A stretch of 64,000 nucleotides of DNA from Isochrysis galbana (GCA_018136815.1 CM030939.1:3217419-3281418); one strand, 5' to 3'; shown: positions 50,801-62,429, counted from the stretch's first letter. Numbers and translations are program-made. The notes: generated by a model from the letters alone, not told the origin.

Positions 50801-53800
50801 ACCGAACTATTCAGAACCAGGAACTGGGACCAGCCAGTTCACTCGGAACACGAAACCGCAACCTCGGACTACGATATCAGAAGAGAGTTCCGGAGATACT
50901 ACGTATGGCTATACTCCCCCAAAGAGGCCCACAGGGTCCCAGACCTTGAGAACGCACTGACGGACCGCCCTCTAAGCGACCTGGATAAATGTCGCATAGA
51001 GGGGCGCATCGATGTCGAAGAAACGAGACAGGCCATCAGAAGCCTTGGCTCCGGCAAGAGTGCGGGACCGGATGGACTACCGGCAGAAGTATACAAGGCG
51101 CACGACGAGCTAGCGGCACCAATATTGACTAAATTGTATAACCTAGCACTAGACAAGGGGACACTTGCGTACACGATGCGGGAAGGAGACATAATCCTAC
51201 TATATAAAAAGGGAGATGCGCGAGACCCGCGAAACTACAGACCGATCACACTACTACAAAGCGACTACAAGATCCTAGCCAAAATATTAACCAATAGGTT
51301 AAGCAAAGTAATAGGCAGGATAATATCGGAAAACCAACTGGGGTTCGTGCCGAGACGGCTCATCAGCGAGGCCACGCACCTGCTTCAACTCACGAGAGCA
51401 TACCTGGACGAAACCGGAGAACCAGGCTTGATACTAGCCCTAGACTGGGAAAAAGCATTTGATAGAGTCAGCTGGGAGTTCTATCATCTGGCCCTTAAAT
51501 TACTCAACTTCGGCCCGAACTTCCAATCCCTAGCCAAAGCGCTCACGAGCGAAAACGCCCGACCCGTTAGAACAATAAAACCCAACGGGGGAAGAAGCTA
51601 CCCCTTCACCGTGGGGAGCGGCATGCCACAGGGATGTCCGCTCTCCCCGCTCACCTTCCTCCTTACCACGGAGGCGCTCACCCGAGCCATAAACAAAGAC
51701 GACGACATAGAGGGAGTAGACCTCAATGGATACAAACTAAAAATCAGCCAATTCGCGGACGACACAGCGCTGATAGCCCGAGACTATAAAAGTATTAAAA
51801 AATCCCTGCACTGGGTGAAACTGCACGAGAAAGCCACAGGGGGGAAGACAAATGAGAGCAAATTTCAAGGACTCCGAATGGGAGCGCAAAGGGCCCGCAA
51901 AACCCCGTGGGACATGCGGAGATACAACTGGATAAACAACGACGAATACCTAACGATCCTAGGCGTCCCCCTAGGAGCGCCAGAGGCGCTCAAACCCTTT
52001 TGGACGAAGCTAGCGGACAAAGTTGACGAAAAAGTAGCCAAACTAAGACCGGCCACCGCATACATGACGATATTCGGGAGAACAAACATAGTCAACTTCA
52101 TGATATACGATACACCCAGGTACTGGATACAAACATTAGCCGCCCCAAAATGGTTTCACAAGCGGATCCAAAGGGCAGCAGACGCTGTCCTATGGACAAG
52201 CCCACACACTGGACAGCAACGCAAGTGGATTAAATACCCGCACTACGCCACGGCCCACGATAGAAGCTCAGCCAGGACGATGGGACTGGGGCTCCTACAC
52301 TGGCCGGCCCATGTCAAAGCCCTCCAGGCTAAATGGATCCTAAACTACTTAAACGCGAGGAAAGCGATCTGGAAACACGCGCTGGACGCTTGGTTCTGCC
52401 GGACCGGACTAGGGAGAGGCGCAGTCCTCTCCAAAACCCCAACGAAAACACTCACGAGAAGCCTTAGGGGCAACCCGGCCCTCCCGACCTTTTGGAAGGA
52501 GGCCCTCGAAAACTTCAGAGAATTAGATATACAACCATCATTCCTCACACGCGAAGGCGCGCTCTCACAGCCTCTATGGCACAACCTACACTCCCCCCCC
52601 CCGCGATACGAGCCCCCTGGGCGCGATTGTGGGAGACCCTCCACACAAACGTGGTGCACAACGTCTTCAAAGACGACGCCTTTACGACGCCCTATAGCAG
52701 GGAAGAGTGCTCGGCCTATGTCGACCACCTCCCGGAGGCCTTCGTGCACGAGGGCCGCACAATACACAAAAAAGACTTCCTAGGATCATGGGACGTCGTA
52801 GTCGACCAAGCGCGGCGTATAATCGAAAGGTCGACGGAACGCCCACCGCCCGACCCCAAAGCCGGGAACCGCCACACAAGCGACAACCCTCCCCACGAGG
52901 AGGGAAAAACGGAAACCGGAGAGATCAGGGTCTCAGACGACGAGAGATATATCAGAAAACTCAATAACATATGGCTCCACACCGACATAGATTATCTCGG
53001 AGAAGCTTCCGACACCGGCGGAGTGGTAAACACCGGGGAAGCCCAACGTTACCACCTCCCGGCTCGATGGGAGAACGGATACAAGGGACCAAAATACATG
53101 GAATACCCGCTGGCTGACGAATACGCCATTCGCAAAGGAAAAATCGCGCTCGACGCGATTACGGTTCCCGACATCACCAAAGAAGCGCTCAAAAAGATGC
53201 GCCCTAACGCGCCACAACCAGCAAGAGAGGCATGGGCGAAACGACTCGACATCACGAAAGAAGACTGGAGGCACATAGCCAAGCTATACACCCTGCCGCT
53301 GTTGAAACACACAGACAAACACCCACACTTCAAGCACATCACTCATAGGAGGATAGGCACCAGAAATAGATTTAGGACCAGCCCATCGGAAACTTGCAGG
53401 CTGTGCAACCGTTACCGGGAGGACTCATGCCACCTAGCGTGGTGCCCCGCGACGAGGAAAATCTTTGACGCCATAGATGCAATCGCCGACTATACCCCGG
53501 ACGCAAACAGGCCAAGAAAGCAGAAAACAAAGGATAGGCTATTTGCATACCCGAACGCGACCACCCCCGACAGCCTAAAAGCTCTATACATAATAGCTTG
53601 GAGATACATAATAAGAGACTTTTACAGAGTGGAATTCGAGTCATACGAGTATCACTACATACCTACTCTAGAATCCACACTGACAAGGTTCACTATCCTG
53701 GTGAGAGGACTTGCCCGACTAGACGCCCATCGCCTAGTGCGCACCCGCACGGCGGCCCGGGGCAGAAAACCTAAAATTAAAAAACCGTCAGAGCTCAGCA

Positions 53801-54230
53801 CACCCATATTCACAGAAGACGACAAGGGCAAGCTCCAGATGAACGACAACCTCGGCCTCGTGGCGACAGCACTCGGCCTCGCCGAAAGACTCGCCTGAGG
53901 CCGGAACACATCTCCCCCCCCCCCCCCGGACAAAACACACGCGAAAACGACAACGCGACAAGCGAAAGACAACTCACCATCGACGAGACAACAGTGTCCG
54001 CAAGACAGTTTCAGCTGGCCACCCGGAGGCACAGGAGGAAGGAGAGAACAGAACACCGGGGGCCGGTACACCCCGCCCGCCCCCCCCCCCCCCGCAACCT
54101 GGGCCCCTAAGTAGAGCACGAGGGGAGTCGCCGCAAGGCGGGAAGTGAGGGAGAGGAAGGGAAAATGGGCGTGGCTACAGTAGTTAAACCCATGGCCACG
54201 CGCGAGGCGAGAATTTTAAAAGTTTTTTTT
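47850..54230 (+). mobile_element. LINE copy 2, full length (6.4 kb)
   Basis: Bounded exactly by the 17-bp duplication. 5' end: caactaactttatagttgga-cgcgATG, a shorter hairpin (aactttatagtt) than in copy 1. 3' end: ggccacgcgcgaggcgagaa-ttttaaaag then eight T, after which the target duplication starts. The coding region runs 47874-53898 and the 3' UTR is about 330 bp with C-runs. Matching 3' relics are at 35935, 45728 and 62640, so this is the head of a subfamily distinct from copy 1. Near-identical duplications and a nearly open frame suggest a recent insertion. Confidence 0.95.
47874..53898 (+). CDS. LINE polyprotein: N-module, CCCH fingers, AP endonuclease, reverse transcriptase, zinc knuckle (two frameshifts)
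   Basis: About 2,000 codons. The N-module (MERAGATPLSFGPPAEGG, LAKRPRPPSE) starts at 47874; a shift near 47990-48030 leads into the main frame, open to 52600. In it: a conserved GPWHIAVNEDCAQQFQARYG segment shared with 59650; two CCCH-like fingers at about 49288-49480 (CARFTQGLCLRNKRGVRCNL-SH and CTIRCHLHPHKKIPGVCL...CLFLH); an AP-type endonuclease at 49608-50360 with YNLNG, LALQELH, GGDFNCVED and ASDHLPVLATFE; RT with RNYRPITLLQSDYK, ALDWEKAFDRVSWEF, QGCPLSPLTF and FADDTALIA. A second shift falls exactly in a run of ten C (52593-52602) and could be a sequencing error. The final frame adds the knuckle CRLCNRYREDSCHLAWC and ends at 53898. All catalytic motifs are intact. Confidence 0.93.
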
Positions 54231-54247
54231 TCCCTCCCTCCCTTAGG
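54231..54247. repeat. target-site duplication of LINE copy 2 (3' side)
   Basis: tccctccctcccttagg directly after the oligo-T end of the element. Confidence 0.92.
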
Positions 54248-54970
54248 AGTACCCATTGTCCGGCTGTGCGTGTGCCTATAGGCTATAGGAGAATTAAGAT
54301 TATCCCAGATGGCATTTCTCACTCACTCGGCTATGAGAGAGGGAGCACAGGTGGTGTGAATGTGTGATTACTTCATTATAGTCTGCGGGAGGAGGGCCAC
54401 AAAAAGGTAAAAAAAACTTTGTGAGTAGACTGGCGAAAAAGGGGAGCGGGCTAGATGAAGAAGGTCCCCGTCCACTTTCTATTCATTCTTCTTTGTCCGG
54501 ACGGAGAGGACGAGCGAGCCGCCGCCGAGAGAAGCACCCACCACCCACCAAGAAAGAGACAGAGAGATCTAAAGAAGTAGTAGAGTAGGAGAAAAGCTCC
54601 TACGAGAGAGGGAGGGAGAGAGGGACATCTCAAGGAGAGAGGGAGAGAGAGAGTGTATATGTCATTATGTCATTGTATTTTTCATGTGTGGGAACTTCTT
54701 GCCCTCCACCCTCTCTTCTCTTCTCATTTCGGCGGAGGTTTTTCTCATGTTGACCGGTGCCACCGCCACTCGCGTCGACTGCCGACCCCTTTCCCCGCGC
54801 GTCCCTGCTGCCGCTCCCCCTCTCTCCTTCCGCTCGCACCTCCCTCTCTCCCTCCCTCTGAACCCCCCCCCCCCCCCCCCCCCCCCACCGCCTCTCTTCC
54901 CCGCCTTCTCTCCCCCCCCTCTCTTCCACCACCACCCGCTTGCCCCCTTCCCCGCCCCTCGCATCTGCCG
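54248..54970. other. intergenic / 5' leader of the J-domain gene
   Basis: Low-complexity: gagagaggga repeats at 54605-54655, C/T-rich stretch and a run of about 23 C at 54865-54887 just upstream of the ATG. No separate gene. The pyrimidine-rich leader would give a long spurious N-terminal extension. Confidence 0.6.
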
Positions 54971-57900
54971 ATGCCCGATGACCCATACGCTGTGCTGGGC
55001 GTGAGCCGTGGCGCCACTGCAAAAGAGATCCGTACAGCGTACCGCGACAAGTGCCTGCTGCTCCACCCAGACCGCCGATCCTCCACATCGCCTGCCGCAT
55101 TTCAGGCACTGCAGGCCGCGTGGGAGACTCTCCGTGACGATCAGAGCCGCAGGCTCCACGATCGCAAGGCGTATCACACGCCGCAGCAACGGAGGCCAAG
55201 GTATGAGCGAGAGCTGGACGAGACGCTCACAACACAGACGGGAACCACACGTCGACCGCCCTCGCAGACCTCCTGCGCCGTCCCCGTTGTCGGAGTTGGC
55301 ACTGTGGGAAGCGGAGGCAGCGGCGAATCCGCCTTCCACCTGCCCGTAGGCTCCGACTCATGCGTGCTGAAGCTGCATCCGTGCAAAGCTTTTGGTGGAT
55401 TGCCTGGTCACATTCAAGCGGAACTGCTTGCCCGCCTTGCGGAAACCGCTCTTCCGCCCGGGGCTGTGCCTCCAGCTCGACCGTGTTTCCGCGAGACTAC
55501 TCCTGCTGTCGAAGGCGCTCTCTTGGAGGTTGTTGGCTTCACTTATTTCACGTTGGTGGTAGAGGCAAGACGCGTTGAGGACACGAGGGCAGCGGACAAG
55601 ACTGCAACACATGAGGGCAGCTCAGATGCACGGCAGCTCTTCTACGGAGTCTCGTGCCTCGTGCGCGATGGCACTGCGTCCTCGAGTTCCGCGGCCGGCA
55701 GCTCACGACTCGAGACTGCTGGTGTAGACAAGGGCGAGGGGAATGGGGCAAGATCCTCCGAGGTGGGCGCAGTGTTTGCGTTGAGTAGCCTTCCTCTTCA
55801 TGCCCTGCTCCTAGAGAGGCTGCACGGATTTTGTGAAGGTCTGCAGACGTCGCGACCCCCACGCGCAAAGGCAGATTCGGAGCAGGGGGCCGCTGACGGC
55901 GCATTGCCTGACCATGCTAAACGAGAGCACTGTGACGTGCCACGCCGAAGGGGAGCCTCTGCGGTAACTCACAATGAGCTCGCCTCACTCTCGGGGTTGC
56001 TTGGCAGTCCTTCGGCCCTCGGGGAGCCTAGCATGCTCCCCGAATTGCTGCTGATGGGCGACCATTTTGACCCCTTGCCGCTTCTGCTTGCGGGTGGCGG
56101 AGAAGTGCTTCTACGCACCTTGAAGCTTCTTTTCTTGGAGCCTCGTCTCCTAGTGCAGACCGTCCATGCCAAGGCGGGCGGGTGGCGGCGCCAACGCATG
56201 ACCAATCCGTCTCATCAAGTGAGTCCCGAGGCAGGCCGCACCATGGCACAACCGCTTGATCATGGAGCCGGCACGGCCTCTGCCCCCCTGCAACACGATA
56301 CTATGGGCTACATAGGCTCGCCGCTCGCGGCGGCGGCTGAGGCTTCTGCTGCGGCTGCAGCAGCACTAGCCGCCGCCTCCGGCTCCATCTCTCCAGCACC
56401 TCCCTCTCAACACGAACCACCATCTCCACACTTAGCGAGCTCCGTCGTGCTCTGCATAGCCTCGTTGCTCCCCAATGGGTTACTATCACTCCAGCCGCCG
56501 CCGCCATTGCAGCCCATCGAAGAGCACCTGTGCACACCGTGCGCGCTGGGGAAGGGAATGCTTTTGCTGCCTTCTGTCTCCCATTGGGACGTCTTTCGAT
56601 TGCTCCCACATGGTCCTCAAACCAACACGGAGAGCTCCACATGTGGCGAGCGAGGCGCAAATATTGGCTGGCTGGCAGGAGCACCGGACGAAGCAAGCGG
56701 ACGTCGGCTGGCTCCACTCGCCCAGGCTATCCTTGAGGTTCGATTCAACGCCTCCACTGCAGGAGAGCCGTGTGCCGAGGGTTGCGGCCTACATAGTTTG
56801 AATCTGTCGATCAATGACCCCGCACTGCGTTCGGCATCTCGTCTTACAGCCAGCGAGGCGGCGCTTGCTTCACGGCTTGAGGCCGCGTGCCGAGATGGTA
56901 TATCCAACGGAGCGAATTGTAACTGGGAGGGATCTGGTGGCTGGGTACGCGCCCAGCTACATGCACATTTTGCGGAATTTGGAAGGGAAGCAGCGGCCAA
57001 CGTGCTGATGGGGAACGCAGCTATGCTTTCTGCAGCCTATGGCAGCGCGTTTGTGCGTTATTGGGCGCGCACCTTCAACTTTGCGGACTGGGCGACGGCC
57101 GCGGGCGTCCATGGCGCCGCGAGGCTATGGCGCGCGCGGCTGGATTCCGAGAGGGCGGCCACGACTTTGCGCTCTGGGCGAACAGCGTCGCTCGGGGACG
57201 CTGGTCAAGGGTCAGGTCCAACTGTGGGAGCACGTGAGGTTGGGGGCAGGCTGATGCGCTGGTTTCGGAATAGCAGTCTGCCGTCGTCGGATTCATCATT
57301 TGGCGCCCATGGAAACACTGATGATCCGTCCGATGTGGTGGACAACCGTGAGCCGGACACTGGCGCCGCCGGCGTAGTCGTGCGCGACGGCGACGGTGTG
57401 GACGCTGAGTTAAGCTGTTCTTGCAACGGTGAGCATGATGGCGATGGGGAGGCCAACGGAAGTCGTCGGTTTGCAGGTGGTACCTATGCCGGCGGCACTA
57501 CTCGACGTGGAGAACGCCAGGGTCCTGGAGTGTGGTGGTCTGCGGACAAGCAGCTCGCGTATCTAGGCGAATGGCTTCGCGGGGTGCCCCACGGCGATGG
57601 CGCGGAGGTTTCCCGGCATTCAGCTTGTGGGCCAGTGGCTGAAGTCTATGTTGGTGCTTGGGCACATGGCGAGCGCCATGGTTGGGGACGCGGACTCAGC
57701 TTGGAACGCTGCCAGTGCTACACCGGCGAGTGGGTGGCTGGAGAAAGAGAAGGTGAAGGCATCGAGCTAAGTTGGGTCCAAGGCGACAAGATACACGACG
57801 TCGACGTGGCTTCTGCCCGTATGCCGGGCTCCGGACCAGCGGACAACGATATTGGAGTCGGTCGGGAACGCCTCGAATATTACGAGGGCTCATGGCGAGC

Positions 57901-58249
57901 AGGCTTGCGAAGTGGATTTGGAGTGAGCGTGCACGTGGGCCGCGAGAAGTACGAGGGCGAGTGGAGCAATGGCGAGCGATGCGGCGTTGGGCGTTGTATT
58001 TGGCCTGACGGCGTTTCTTATGCGGGCGAGTGGTTCGAGGACGAGCGGCATGGTGCTGGCACCCTCGCCAACGCCTCCGGGGAGCGCATCGTCGGTTGGT
58101 GGGCTAAGGGAGAGCTTGTCTCCGATTTTGAGGGAGACAAGCATCTCGATGCGGATGCTCAAGTTCATGGGGAAGATCGGTCGCAGATAGAGCTTGGGCA
58201 GCGTCGGCCGAAGATGGGGTTTCCATTGTCTGCCCGAGGCGCAGACTAG
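54971..58249 (+). CDS. J-domain (DnaJ) protein with C-terminal MORN repeats
   Basis: 1092 aa from the ATG at 54971. Residues 1-62 are a J domain (DDPYAVLGVSRGATAKEIRT then AYRDKCLLLHPDRR, with the HPD that activates Hsp70). Residues 100-800 are mostly unannotated: DSCVLKLHPCKAFGGLPGHI, an Ala-rich run, and LARLAETALPPG-type helices; QAILEVRFNASTAG and VLMGNAAMLSAAYGSAFVRY near 560-700 look folded. From about 834 to 1060 there are seven MORN units: YLGEWLRGVPHGDG, YVGAWAHGERHGWG, YTGEWVAGEREGEG, YEGSWRAGLRSGFG, YEGEWSNGERCGVG, YAGEWFEDERHGAG plus a degenerate first. J plus MORN on one chain is an unusual architecture; it would bring Hsp70 to a membrane or axonemal scaffold. Single exon. Confidence 0.88.
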   Translation: MPDDPYAVLGVSRGATAKEIRTAYRDKCLLLHPDRRSSTSPAAFQALQAAWETLRDDQSRRLHDRKAYHTPQQRRPRYERELDETLTTQTGTTRRPPSQTSCAVPVVGVGTVGSGGSGESAFHLPVGSDSCVLKLHPCKAFGGLPGHIQAELLARLAETALPPGAVPPARPCFRETTPAVEGALLEVVGFTYFTLVVEARRVEDTRAADKTATHEGSSDARQLFYGVSCLVRDGTASSSSAAGSSRLETAGVDKGEGNGARSSEVGAVFALSSLPLHALLLERLHGFCEGLQTSRPPRAKADSEQGAADGALPDHAKREHCDVPRRRGASAVTHNELASLSGLLGSPSALGEPSMLPELLLMGDHFDPLPLLLAGGGEVLLRTLKLLFLEPRLLVQTVHAKAGGWRRQRMTNPSHQVSPEAGRTMAQPLDHGAGTASAPLQHDTMGYIGSPLAAAAEASAAAAAALAAASGSISPAPPSQHEPPSPHLASSVVLCIASLLPNGLLSLQPPPPLQPIEEHLCTPCALGKGMLLLPSVSHWDVFRLLPHGPQTNTESSTCGERGANIGWLAGAPDEASGRRLAPLAQAILEVRFNASTAGEPCAEGCGLHSLNLSINDPALRSASRLTASEAALASRLEAACRDGISNGANCNWEGSGGWVRAQLHAHFAEFGREAAANVLMGNAAMLSAAYGSAFVRYWARTFNFADWATAAGVHGAARLWRARLDSERAATTLRSGRTASLGDAGQGSGPTVGAREVGGRLMRWFRNSSLPSSDSSFGAHGNTDDPSDVVDNREPDTGAAGVVVRDGDGVDAELSCSCNGEHDGDGEANGSRRFAGGTYAGGTTRRGERQGPGVWWSADKQLAYLGEWLRGVPHGDGAEVSRHSACGPVAEVYVGAWAHGERHGWGRGLSLERCQCYTGEWVAGEREGEGIELSWVQGDKIHDVDVASARMPGSGPADNDIGVGRERLEYYEGSWRAGLRSGFGVSVHVGREKYEGEWSNGERCGVGRCIWPDGVSYAGEWFEDERHGAGTLANASGERIVGWWAKGELVSDFEGDKHLDADAQVHGEDRSQIELGQRRPKMGFPLSARGAD

Positions 58250-58910
58250 ATGACAACGCTTCTTGTGATGGATGCAAGACTTCTAACTATTGAAGAGACC
58301 ATGCACTGTCCGCATGACAGCGCAGAGTCAAGAGAGCACTGAGGGACGCAGAGGCCGTCGCCCTCACTCCCTCACCACCACCACCAACATGACAACCTTG
58401 ACGCTAGCAATCGTGCGAATACATTCGTACGGTACCGGCGGGAAAGTAGAGATGTTGGTGACAAGCCCTGCAACCTGAACGGGGTACTCCCCAAAAATGA
58501 GGAGCATTTTAAGGCCGTTGCAGGAGCACTTTTTGTGTCGAAGGTCAATTCGTCAACATAACAGCTACATTGGGCACGACACACTCTATCCTGCCATATC
58601 TGCCGCCCCTTACTTGCCTTTCCCTCGCCCTTTTTTCCCTTCCCCCTCTTCTTTCCTTGCCTTTGTCTGCTGGTGGGGTTTCTGAGGTTGGGCCCAGGTG
58701 CGTTACCTTGGGCCTCTGGGTTATGCGAGTGGGTTGGGCTCATCTCTCCTAAGTCGTGTTGTGTGGTGGAGGAGGGTGTCAAGCCGATCCCGCGTACGCT
58801 CTTGGGGCGGCTCCTGCAGCGCCCTTTTGTCCTGGAGGGGGAGGCCCTTCCTACATCGGACTATTCCCTATAAATCTTCATAATATTCTTACTATTACCG
58901 CACTCGCATA
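58250..58910. other. intergenic, LINE 3'-UTR-like antisense piece
   Basis: 58615-58740 (ttccttgcctttgtctgctg then gggtttctgaggttgggccc) resembles the antisense of the copy 1 3' UTR (5245-5320). Nothing else recognised. Confidence 0.4.
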
Positions 58911-60068
58911 AACTATTGTTATAGTTTTAGCGATGGAGCGCGCGCCGACCGCTCCCACCTCCCAGCCCCCCGCCGTCACGACGCCCCACCGGGGCCGCCC
59001 CAAGCCGCCGGAGCCGAAGCGCTCGCAGGCCGCCCCCCTGACCGACAGCGATGTGGACATGATCCTCCCGCCCTCGCCTCCTCAGTAGCCACACAAGCAG
59101 GAAGCAGGGAACAGGCAGAGTCCTGTTCCCTGCAGACCAACAGAGCCAGCCTCTGGCCCTGCCGCCCGCCTCTGCCGCCATGCCACCACAACAAGGACTC
59201 CCCATTGGCAACTCCTACCTTCAGTGCACCCCTCGGGGGCGGGCACTTGACTCAACAATCAATCATTGGATCATTGGAGCCTTTACGGCTTCCAACCCTT
59301 CCAACAACACAGCACAGAAGTCGTACGCTGAGGCGGCCGGCCCCAAAGGGAAGCTCCCACAAGAAGCACAGAAAGCCCCACCCCCACCCACTCAACAACC
59401 ACCACCGCCCTCGCGCAAGCGAGCGGACCCACAGTCGGAACCGAAACCGATCCAGACTCACACCACACAATTCGCTTCCCCCCCTCATGATGAGGAGGAG
59501 GAACCGGACGACACCCCCTTCTTCATTCAGCTAGCACAGCTAGCTGAAGACAAGAAGGACATCAAGAGCGAGGATGTCGCAACCTACATGAAGTACCTTC
59601 TTTCCAAGCTTGAGGGCTTGGATGCCACCCCAGATGGGATGGATAAGTAAGGGGCGTAAAGGTCCTTGGATTTTCTATGTCGATGAGGACGCACACGACC
59701 AATTCAAAGCCGCCTACGGCGACAAACTTCAAGCTGCCCTTTCGGGTGTCTCGCACGACTTTGCTGTCACTTACGGCGCTCTTGCCGACTCGGCCCCACG
59801 CAAGTCTAGCGCCATCCGGTCCTCCCTGAAGGAGGTGGCAACCTACATAGTGTTTCGCATCTTTGACCCGGTAAAAGCCTACAAGACGAAAACTCGACAT
59901 CTCGCTAGCGCACTGGAGCGTGAAGGGTTCCACGTATTACGGGGCAACCAACAACGCGCCAAAACCACCATAGAAGGGATCACGAAAGTTTAGTCGGGCA
60001 ATAACGCCCGATTTGGCACTTCTACGTCTATACGGACACTTCCGCCTTGGGACACCGCTTCCCTCAGG
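58911..60068 (+). mobile_element. LINE 5' half, diverged, truncated at a hAT-like junction
   Basis: 5' end aactattgttatagttttag-cgATG (stem aactat/atagtt). A short ORF MERAPTAPTSQPPAVTTPH, GRPKPPEPKRSQAA ends at 59086. The next ORF (from 59180) contains FFIQLAQLAEDKKDIKSEDV and, after a stop, KGPWIFYVDEDAHDQFKAAY, which aligns to RGPWHIAVNEDCAQQFQARY of copy 2. WHFYVYTDTSALGHRFP (60018-60068) matches RWHLYVAATQGSFLTSNFP, after which homology stops. Endonuclease and RT are absent. Confidence 0.8.
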
Positions 60069-60071
60069 TGC

Positions 60072-60242
60072 GCCTTCGACGACGAGGAAACGGTGTCGGA
60101 ATTCGACACCTACCCATCCTTCTCCTCCTTCGCCCGCGCCCGGGTCATCGCTTCGGCTACGCTCCTGGGAGTGGAACGCGTGTTCTCGAAAGCAGGCAAG
60201 TTTCATGATGACTTGAAAGGATCCATCTCAGAGCCAGAGTGA
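60072..60242 (+). pseudogene. hAT transposase C-terminal fragment
   Basis: The frame CAFDDEETVSEFDTYPSF then SSFARARVIASATLLGVERV-FSKAG fits the hAT dimerisation region (A-x-x-x-L-x-x-x-A-x-S-x-x-x-E-R-x-F-S-x-A-G). A TGA follows GSISEPE; LMKHW-like sequence continues after it in frame. It begins exactly where LINE homology ends. Confidence 0.55.
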
Positions 60243-60432
60243 TGAAACACTGGAGCATGCGCTTTTGGCCGCAGTCAGTCAACTATGATTGATTGTGTGA
60301 GTAAGATTAGTGAGGAGCCCTTGTGTAATCGTGATCGTCTCACAGTCCACTGACCGCCGGTGCCTGCTGTCAGCTATAAGCCCGTCCGCGCTCGACTGTA
60401 AGCAGCTAAAGAGGCCCGTTGCCCGCTATTCA

Positions 60433-60562
60433 CTAGATATCTAGATATTGGCGATTGCCATCTAGCTAGATATAGATAGTCCCCGGCTCTATCTAACTAG
60501 ATATAGATAGTGAAAATCGGGGGTGGATAACTAGATAGCTAGATATCTGGCTATCTAGTTCC
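60433..60562. repeat. AT-rich palindromic (TAGATATCTA) cluster
   Basis: ctagatatctagatatt, tctagctagatatagatagt, tctaactagatatagatag, ctagatagctagatatctgg and ctatctagtt lie within 130 bp. Multiple overlapping inverted repeats; no gene. It abuts the 3' side of the reverse-oriented LINE fragment at 60560-60833. Confidence 0.75.
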
Positions 60563-60833
60563 ACGCCTTACCGCATGGCAGCCTGCTTTGGCTGCAATCA
60601 ATGCGGAGCCGTTCCCTATGCTTCGCGGGCTGGCACGCTCGCTGGCACGCGCGCTGGATCGCGCGTACTTGATTGGGGTGTCGTCAGCGCGTTTGCGCTT
60701 CGGCGACATGGGCGTGCCCATGGGCACCCCGCCCGCACCGGCAGCCGTGACGGCAAGAGACAAGAGCAGAGGGGCGGGTGGCGCGGGCTCCATGACCATG
60801 ACCCTATCCCTATCTATCGTTGTAACGATAGTT
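60560..60833 (-). mobile_element. LINE 5'-terminal fragment
   Basis: Minus sense: aactatcgttacaacgatag, an extra atagggatagggtcatggtc, then ATGgagcccgcgcc. ORF MEPAPPAPLLLSLAVTAAG, GTPMSPKRKRADDTP, 84 codons, ends near 60551. The stem ctatcgtt/aacgatag is perfect. Confidence 0.8.
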
Positions 60834-60891
60834 GCGCTTATCTCTAAGGAGGCGATATGGGTGTTGACCATGTGATCGATAGCCCTAGTTT

Positions 60892-61155
60892 TCAGCTAGT
60901 CTTTGAATTTGATGTTGGGGATTTGTATGTCGTTGATCGTTGATTGATATCTACATATCTACTTGGTACTTGTACTTGGTACTTGGTAGTTGGTAGAGGG
61001 GAACGAGGGACGATGTCGTTTGTGTCCATGCGCTTTTTTTGGCGGTCTGCCCATGTCCCATATCCGCTTGGTTGGGCTCGGTTGGAAGAGTCCGTCGAAT
61101 TTCCGTGTATACGCTTGAGTGGGATAAGAGGCCGCGACCCGAGCCCTAGAGACAC
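60892..61155 (-). mobile_element. LINE C-terminal coding fragment
   Basis: STDSSNRAQPSGYGTWADRQ-KKRMDTNDIV corresponds to TTDSARTAQAG..MGRQPKKRIDMNDVY in copy 1. It lies 60 bp upstream, in the same orientation, of the next element's 5' end (60833), a head-to-tail arrangement. 61156-61529 shows no further gene. Confidence 0.7.
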
Positions 61156-61529
61156 CTACTCTCTATTAGCTATTAGCTATCGGCTATCGGTATTTGTATT
61201 TGCGCAGTTTCCGGCACCGGGACAAGTTTAAGTTTTACTCTTGGTTCTAGGAGCTAGGAGAGTCATCGCAGACGCATTGCGATTCTTACTCCGCTCGCCG
61301 GACGCGGCTACATAAGACGAGGGCACCACACATAACCCAAGACAAGCATACAACCAGCGGAATCAAGACTGGCCGGCCGCCTACAGCTAGAGCGGCGCAC
61401 AGGTGGACGTCAAGACGCAAGACTAAGCCGGGGACTAGATACCGGGGACTAGAACCCGCCCGATCATCACTCACACGTACGATGCAATGGTTCCCCGAAA
61501 GGTCTATAGGCAGAGATCCGCAAGATTAT

Positions 61530-62270
<741 letters not shown>

Positions 62271-62429
62271 GACCTGAAGACGGACGGGCTAGTCGCGGGC
62301 GGAGGGCGGCGCGCAGGGCCCCCGAGTATCGGAGTTTTCTTGTGTGGCTATTCACGAAAAGAAAGGATAGCCTTGATGTTCGACCTTGTAGTCTTGTAGA
62401 GCATATGGTTAGTAGCATCACTAGCTTCA
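62271..62429. other. promoter side of the HINT gene
   Basis: Only 160 bp of non-repeat sequence separates the start codon from the 62430-62545 dispersed repeat; no motif recognised. Confidence 0.4.
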
